Assembly (NCBI GenBank): GCA_003153055.1
Contig: PMBV01000103.1
Coordinates: 1-19,215 of the forward strand
DNA: 19,215 nucleotides
Direction: 5' to 3'
DNA from: Myxococcales bacterium
GTDB lineage: Bacteria > Myxococcota > Myxococcia > Myxococcales > Myxococcaceae
The notes below the pieces were generated by a model. It had not been told where the DNA came from and made no database searches. It was given only the letters and a program-made list of their open reading frames with translations. The first letter of the stretch is position 1. Every line of letters starts with the position of its first letter. Below, piece by piece: positions 15,344 to 19,215 of the stretch. The position numbers were made by a program, and so were the translations under genes.

Positions 15344-15403
15344 CCAACCACCCAGGTGTCTTTCGGTGAGGCGCTGAAGGACTTCAGCGGGCGAGCACGG
15401 CCG
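15344..15403. repeat. Direct repeat copy 2 (60 bp) flanking the XRE gene
   Basis: Partner of 14806-14864. This copy keeps the full inverted repeat CGCTGAAG-GA-CTTCAGCG (15372-15389), which copy 1 has lost through a 1-bp deletion. It contains the last codons and stop of the minus-strand DUF1285-like gene. Confidence 0.9.
15372..15389. terminator. Perfect 8-bp stem hairpin built around opposing stop codons
   Basis: CGCTGAAG and CTTCAGCG form a perfect stem with a GA centre. The TGA in the left arm corresponds to the stop of the GT51-like frame (used in copy 1). The TCA in the right arm is the stop of the DUF1285-like gene. No long T-run is present. It is likely a bidirectional end-of-gene hairpin for formerly convergent genes. 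Confidence 0.5.
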
Positions 15404-15848
15404 GCTCGAGGCTCGTCGGCCAGCGGGTGCCCTGCACGTCGATGACGACCTGCTCGCCCTCGGCCTTGAGGCGGGCGCCGAGCTCGAAGTGGGCCTCTCG
15501 GGTGAAACGGGCCTTGGCCTTGCCGTCCTTCACCTTCACGGTGAGCACGCCGTCGTCGCCGGCCGCGAGGCTGAGCGGGTCGAGCCACTCGGCGGTGCGA
15601 TCCGACAGGCGAATGGAGAGGCGATGGTCGGCGGCTTCGTCGACCGCCACCACCGCGTAGCCGCAGTCTTCCACCGTGACGAAGCACCAATCGCCCCCGA
15701 AGTGGAGTTGGTAGCGGCCGTCGTCACCGATGACGAGGCCACAATTGAAGGCCTCGATGATGTTGGGGTGCTCGATGCGCGCCCCGTCGTGCCACCACTT
15801 GAGCTCGCGATCGAGCGTGAGGCCGCTCTGTTCGCGAGTGTGCCACAT
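15384..15848 (-). CDS. DUF1285-like protein
   Basis: A 154-aa soluble protein. Its ATG (15848) overlaps the TGA of the upstream membrane protein as TGATG, so it is translationally coupled. The order of segments matches DUF1285: TLDRELKWWHDGARIEHPNI (11-30), a short GDDGRYQLHFGGDWCFVTVED stretch (41-61), YAVVAVD, then LSDRTAEWLDPLSL (81-94), and a positively charged strand region with FTREAHFELGARL. DUF1285 has no established biochemical function, so none is assigned. A longer open frame in the same phase runs back to 17432, but that part is the out-of-phase shadow of the membrane protein. The final codons lie in repeat copy 2. Confidence 0.68.
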   Translation of the reverse strand: MWHTREQSGLTLDRELKWWHDGARIEHPNIIEAFNCGLVIGDDGRYQLHFGGDWCFVTVEDCGYAVVAVDEAADHRLSIRLSDRTAEWLDPLSLAAGDDGVLTVKVKDGKAKARFTREAHFELGARLKAEGEQVVIDVQGTRWPTSLEPAVLAR

Positions 15849-17401
15849 CACCGCCAGCCCCGAACCAGCTCGGTGTAGCCGCGGAACGCCGCCGCGCCCC
15901 AGACGTTGGCCGTGACTGACAGCGCAGCCAAGGCCAGCGGGAGCCCCTTTTTGAAGTCCCACCGGCCCAGCGCGAGGAGCACGAAGAAGTACGGCGTGTA
16001 GTCGAGGCTGAACCGGAAGCCGAACTGGGCATAGCCGGTGTTTTGGTACAACAGCGCGGGCGCCATGCACGCCACCAGCGTGAGCAGCACCGGCACCAAG
16101 AGTCTCGGTGCGTCGGTCTGCTGGGTCCACTGCCAGGCAAACCGGCCCAGCAAGAGCAGGCCTCCCGCGAGCAACAGCCAGAGCACGGGGGAGCGCCAAC
16201 CCACCGGTGGTTCTCCTTGCGGCGGCGGGAGCGCGGGCCACAGCGCCGAGCCGACCAGCAGAATAGCCATCACGCCCAGCGCCTGGAGCGCTTGTTTTGG
16301 TTTGGACGATGGCACGAAGGCCAGCGCTAGGAGGGGCAGGGTGATGAAGAGCGAGAGCCCCCATGGATCGTACATGAGTTGATTCGTCTGCCCCGCGAGA
16401 CCCGGGAGCCGGAGGAAGGCCGCGTCGAGGTTTCGCCCCAGGTAGTGCAGGTTGAACAGCCCCCAGGTGTCGATGTCGACGTTGACGCGGTTGTCGAAGA
16501 AGAACCGGTGGCCGAACTCGGTCAGGCTCCCGAAGCGAGAGAGGTTCGAGAAGACGGCCAGGAGCCCCAGCGGCGCGGCTCCGGCGGCGAAGCGGCCGAG
16601 TGTCTTGAGCTTCGGGCCGGGCGTCTTGAGGAAGGCCCTCCACTCGTCGGCTCGCTGCCCTTTGGTTGGCGTCACTGCCTCCAAGACGAAGAAGAGGCCG
16701 GTGAAGAAGAGCGGCGTGCGGGTCATGACGGCCATCGACCAGAAGACGCCGGCCAGCACCGGGTGCCGCGCCCCCACCGCGGATTTCAAGTACAGGGCCG
16801 TCAGCCCCACGCCCATCACCTCGGCCGAGAACCACACCTCCCCGCGAATGGCGGCGTAGAAGAAGAGCGTTCCGAAGCCGAGGAGCCCGGCGAGCAGCGC
16901 GTTGTCGAGCGGCGTATGGCCGGTGCCCTCCTGCTCGCTGAGGAGCCGGAGCAGCAGGTAGAACAGAGCCACCGAGAGGGCTCCGATGAGCACTCCGAAG
17001 CTGGTGTCGTTGAGTTGGTAGCCATTCAACGCCACGAAGGGGAGCATCACCACCGAGGGGAACCAGGGGAAGCTCGAGAACCAGCGATCGCTCGGCCGCA
17101 GCGGGGCGGTGCAGCGCTGCCTCACGCCGTTGACCTCGCGCACACAGGCCCAGTCTTCGATGTTGGGGAGCACGTCGGCGTCGATGTCTTGCCGGCCTTC
17201 GAGCCAGGCCTTGGCTTGGTAGACGAAGTGCGGCGCGGCGCTCTGGCGGAGGAAGCGTTGGCTGGAGAAGCCGGCGAGGATGGAGAAGGTGAGGGCGAAG
17301 AGCGTGAGCTCCATGCGATACGCCTTCAGCCAGATGATGAGGGCCATGGGCTCGGCGGTGCTGACCGGCGCGGCGGCCGGGGCCTCCAGTTTTCGACTCA
17401 T
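15848..17401 (-). CDS. Multi-pass membrane protein, glycosyltransferase family 39/GT-C-like
   Basis: A 517-aa integral membrane protein with about ten or more hydrophobic segments (for example ELTLFALTFSILAGF, VLIGALSVALFYLLLRLL, LLAGLLGFGTLFFYAA, LWLLLAGGLLLLGRFAW, LLVPVLLTLVACMAPALL). After the first segment, PHFVYQAKAWLEGRQDI (57-73) and PNIEDWACV (79-87) form the acidic first periplasmic loop typical of GT-C lipid-phosphosugar-dependent transferases. SFPWFPSVVMLPFVALNGY follows, as in bacterial proteins of this group. It probably transfers a sugar from a lipid carrier to a cell-envelope substrate; donor and acceptor are unknown. The start is ATG at 17401 with AGAGG about ten bases upstream; ATG at 17347 is an alternative. 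It is 48 bp downstream of cinA and overlaps the DUF1285-like gene by one base. Confidence 0.85.
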   Translation of the reverse strand: MSRKLEAPAAAPVSTAEPMALIIWLKAYRMELTLFALTFSILAGFSSQRFLRQSAAPHFVYQAKAWLEGRQDIDADVLPNIEDWACVREVNGVRQRCTAPLRPSDRWFSSFPWFPSVVMLPFVALNGYQLNDTSFGVLIGALSVALFYLLLRLLSEQEGTGHTPLDNALLAGLLGFGTLFFYAAIRGEVWFSAEVMGVGLTALYLKSAVGARHPVLAGVFWSMAVMTRTPLFFTGLFFVLEAVTPTKGQRADEWRAFLKTPGPKLKTLGRFAAGAAPLGLLAVFSNLSRFGSLTEFGHRFFFDNRVNVDIDTWGLFNLHYLGRNLDAAFLRLPGLAGQTNQLMYDPWGLSLFITLPLLALAFVPSSKPKQALQALGVMAILLVGSALWPALPPPQGEPPVGWRSPVLWLLLAGGLLLLGRFAWQWTQQTDAPRLLVPVLLTLVACMAPALLYQNTGYAQFGFRFSLDYTPYFFVLLALGRWDFKKGLPLALAALSVTANVWGAAAFRGYTELVRGWR

Positions 17402-17449
17402 GGCGCTGAGCCTCTACGGTCCAACGGAGCAAATCCAGTGGAGAAGCCT

Positions 17450-18697
17450 TCAGCGAGCGCTCAAGGCTCTCCGCAGCAGGTCCAGCGCGGCGTGGGAGGC
17501 GAAGCGGCGGATTCTCTCTCGGTCGCCCAGGAAGGTGCGCCGCTCGACGTGGGAGGACCCGGGCCCGACGACGCCCACGTAGACTGTGCCGACGGGGTTG
17601 GCCTCGGTGCCGCCGCCTGGGCCGGCGAAGCCCGTCACCGACAGACCCCAGTCAGTGCGCGTCACCTCGCGGATGCCCCTCGCCATGGCCTCGGCGCACT
17701 CGCTCGAGACCGCGCCGTGCTGGGCGAGGAGCTCCTTGGAGACCCCGGCCCACAGCGTCTTGGCCTCTTCAGCGTAGGTGACGGCGGCACCGAAGAGGAC
17801 ATCGCTCGCCCCGGGGATCTCCGTGAGGAGGGCGGCGACCATGCCTCCGGTGCAGCTCTCGGCGAGGGCGAGGCGCGCCCCTCGGTGCCTCAGCGCCGCG
17901 AGCACGACGCCCTGGAGGGTCTCGTCATCGGCCCCGAAGCATTTGTCTCCCAGCGTGGCCCGGGCGGCTCGCTCGACCGCGGCCAGGCGCTGCAGGGCTT
18001 CTTCGCGGCTCGGCGCCTCGGCCAGGAGCTTCAAGTGATTCTCGGGGAGGTGCGTGCGGTAGCCGAAGGTGATGTGGGGGTGTTGGGGAACGAGCGGGGT
18101 CATCAGCGCGTCGAGGTGCGACTCGGGGAGGTTCAGCGTCTTCAGGAGGCGCAGCACCCGCACCGTCGGGGAAGGGCCGGCGAGGGTGATGAGCCGGGGG
18201 ACGACGTGGGTCGTGACCAGGTGCTGGTATTCGCGAGGGACTCCGGGCACGAAGAAGAACGTGCAGTGGCCTCGCTTCTGAATGATGAGGGGCGCGGCGC
18301 CTTCGGTGTTCACCACGACCTCGGCGCCCTCGGGCACCTGGGCCTGATGGCGGTTGTTGGCGGTGAGTGCGATGCCCCGGGCGGCGAAGCGGGCCTCGAT
18401 GTGGGCCATGACCTGTGGGCTCTCCACCAGCGTGACGCCGGCTGCCTCCGCCGCGCAGCTCGCGGTGATGTCGTCGCTGGTGGCGCCCAGGCCGCCCGAT
18501 ACCAACACCGCGTCACACCGGGTCGCCGCCTGGTTGAGCGCCTCGATGATGTCTTCGCGGAGGTCTCCCACGACGACGGAGCGCCTGACGACCAGCCCGG
18601 CGCGCTGGAGGAGGAGCTCCTGGAAGGCGCGGCTGTTTGTCTCACTGGTGATGCCGGTGAGGAGCTCGTCTCCGGTGCAGATGGTCTCGATGCGCAC
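17450..18697 (-). CDS. cinA: CinA family protein (molybdopterin-binding-like domain plus nicotinamide-nucleotide amidase)
   Basis: The 415-aa length and two-domain order match full-length CinA. The N-terminal COG1058 domain has ETICTGDELLTGITSETN and VSGGLGATSDDIT (66-78), with FVPGVPREYQHL later. The C-terminal PncC-type deamidase has LALAESCTGGMVAALLT (Ser281 is the expected nucleophile), LFGAAVTYAEEAKT, and LSVTGFAGPGGGT (352-364). The family deamidates nicotinamide mononucleotide back to nicotinic acid mononucleotide in the pyridine nucleotide cycle, and some members act on ADP-ribose. The start is a GTG at 18697 with no strong ribosome site; the frame is open a little further upstream without ATG. 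It precedes the membrane protein on the same strand and follows a small ORF after 20 bp. Confidence 0.95.
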   Translation of the reverse strand: MRIETICTGDELLTGITSETNSRAFQELLLQRAGLVVRRSVVVGDLREDIIEALNQAATRCDAVLVSGGLGATSDDITASCAAEAAGVTLVESPQVMAHIEARFAARGIALTANNRHQAQVPEGAEVVVNTEGAAPLIIQKRGHCTFFFVPGVPREYQHLVTTHVVPRLITLAGPSPTVRVLRLLKTLNLPESHLDALMTPLVPQHPHITFGYRTHLPENHLKLLAEAPSREEALQRLAAVERAARATLGDKCFGADDETLQGVVLAALRHRGARLALAESCTGGMVAALLTEIPGASDVLFGAAVTYAEEAKTLWAGVSKELLAQHGAVSSECAEAMARGIREVTRTDWGLSVTGFAGPGGGTEANPVGTVYVGVVGPGSSHVERRTFLGDRERIRRFASHAALDLLRRALSAR

Positions 18698-18717
18698 GAC
18701 GGGGGTGTAACCCAGCT

Positions 18718-18858
18718 TCAGTCGGCGTGCTCGTCGGGCCTCTCGACTCGGCTGGCGGAGCGAGCGAGCGGCTCAGGTGGACGATCTGGCGGGCGTTCGG
18801 GCGGCCTGGGCCCCACCAGGAGCGCCTCGTGGACCCGGCCCGTAACATCACGACTCAC
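18718..18858 (-). CDS. Candidate small Pro/Arg-rich protein upstream of cinA
   Basis: A GTG at 18858 overlaps the TGA of the partial upstream ORF as GTGA and opens a 46-codon frame ending at 18718, 20 bp before cinA. The sequence begins MSRDVTGRVHEALLVGPRPP and continues with repeated Pro-Pro and Arg-Pro pairs, so it is probably disordered. CAGG lies five to eight bases before the GTG. Most codons end in G or C. No family is recognised. The tight overlap upstream and the short gap to cinA favour a real operon member, but GC-rich sequence readily yields such frames by chance. Confidence 0.4.
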   Translation of the reverse strand: MSRDVTGRVHEALLVGPRPPERPPDRPPEPLARSASRVERPDEHAD

Positions 18859-19215
18859 GAGAACCTGAGCGGGCGGTCCGGTAGCCCACTGGTCTTTGTG
18901 GTTTTCAGCAGGAGTTGCTCAAATACCTTCTCCGAGATCAACTGCCTCTCCCTGAGGTCCAGCCAGAGGTCGAACGGGGAGGCGACCCGGGAAGGGCCGA
19001 GCTCGGCGAGGGCTAGAGCACCAAACAGGTTATCCGACCGTCGCGAGGCGGGTGAGACCGAAGCGAGCCGGGCACGCGAGCGACGAGCACCGGAGCTGTG
19101 CTGTTGGGCCCAGAGAGGAGCGCAGGAGTGAGCCTGCCCGGCGCAGCGAGAGGATCGCCCGCCGCAGCAGGTCGGATAACCTGTTTGGTGCTCTAGGTGA
19201 CTGGTGTTTTTTGTC
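18855..19215 (-). CDS. Partial ORF (C-terminus only), interrupted in frame by a MITE-like element
   Basis: Reading leftwards from the window edge, a frame without stops runs to a TGA at 18857-18855. It has no ATG or GTG start in the window. The part left of 19013 looks truly coding: codons end mostly in G/C and read ALAELGPSRVASPFDLWLD, then LRERQLISEKVFEQLLLKTT, ending PLRFS. I do not recognise the family. The frame passes through the 184-bp element at 19013-19196 without a stop, adding about 60 Arg/Ser/Cys-rich codons, and stays in frame on the far side. It may be an intact gene carrying an insertion or a disrupted one; the sequence right of the window decides this. Confidence 0.5.
   Translation of the reverse strand, partial: TKNTSHLEHQTGYPTCCGGRSSRCAGQAHSCAPLWAQQHSSGARRSRARLASVSPASRRSDNLFGALALAELGPSRVASPFDLWLDLRERQLISEKVFEQLLLKTTKTSGLPDRPLRFS
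19013..19196. mobile_element. MITE-like element, 184 bp, perfect 27-bp inverted ends
   Basis: The left end (19013-19039, starting CTAGAGCACC) and right end (19170-19196) are perfect reverse complements over 27 bp, with 130 bp between them. CTAG at both outer edges could be a duplicated 4-bp target of the YTAR/YTAG type used by IS5- or IS701-family transposases, in which case the element proper is 176 bp plus the target copies. The interior has no ORF of transposase size and shows patchy inverted similarity (for example GCCGGGCA left and TGCCCGGC right). It is therefore a non-autonomous element that would need a transposase in trans. Confidence 0.8.

Noticed and set aside
15384..17432. A single 682-codon minus-strand protein
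   Set aside because: Only the last 154 codons look like a protein family. The earlier part is the out-of-phase reading of the membrane protein, so it was split at the TGATG overlap.
16379..18868. Very long plus-strand open frame (829 codons) across the membrane protein and cinA
   Set aside because: It is antisense to two well-supported genes, rich in Arg/Glu/Gly/His with no domain pattern, and is a typical shadow of GC-rich coding sequence.
18727..19131. Plus-strand 134-codon ORF near the right edge
   Set aside because: It opposes better coding signal on the minus strand, runs into the inverted-repeat element, and has no recognisable motif.

Overview
The window is GC-rich (one 60-base line, 9901-9960, counts 42 G+C). 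Its third codon positions are mostly G/C, several genes start with GTG, and genes are packed on both strands with short gaps. With two hybrid histidine kinases, a two-gene phage-defence-like pair, a TPR/periplasmic-binding lipoprotein and a CinA gene, this best fits a chromosome segment of a myxobacterium-like member of the Myxococcota. That placement is inference; no rRNA or other marker gene is present.

Layout, left to right. A hybrid histidine kinase (+, 5' end cut by the window) converges on a type-2 glycerate kinase (-). A fatty acyl desaturase (+) diverges from the kinase, followed by an ADP-ribosylglycohydrolase-family gene (+) with a tiny coupled leader ORF and a long acidic tail. Next is a visibly less GC-rich two-gene unit on the minus strand, an AAA15 ATPase overlapping a RloB/Toprim-like gene, which is a probable abortive-infection defence pair. 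A PAS-containing hybrid histidine kinase (-), a 300-bp gene-poor gap, a kynureninase-like PLP enzyme (+) and an LpoA-like lipoprotein (+) follow. An FNR-type oxidoreductase and an O6-alkylguanine-DNA alkyltransferase form a short minus-strand unit. A degenerate GT51 transglycosylase-like membrane protein (+) diverges from the oxidoreductase.

The right third is the most unusual part. A small XRE/HigA-like regulator with a near-ideal palindromic operator, and no visible toxin, lies between two copies of a ~60-bp sequence. That sequence holds the 3' ends of two convergent genes (GT51-like + and DUF1285-like -). This suggests a cassette that entered a convergent-gene terminator and duplicated it. 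A minus-strand run follows: a partial C-terminal ORF (in the reading direction) -> small Pro-rich ORF -> cinA -> multi-TM glycosyltransferase-like protein -> DUF1285-like protein, with overlaps or short gaps. At the right edge a 184-bp MITE-like element has perfect 27-bp inverted ends and CTAG at both borders. It lies in frame inside the partial minus-strand ORF, adding exactly 180 bp without a stop.

Most genes look like unrelated chromosomal housekeeping. The functional groupings supported by context are the ATPase/RloB pair, the FNR-alkyltransferase pair and the cinA-membrane protein-DUF1285 run.
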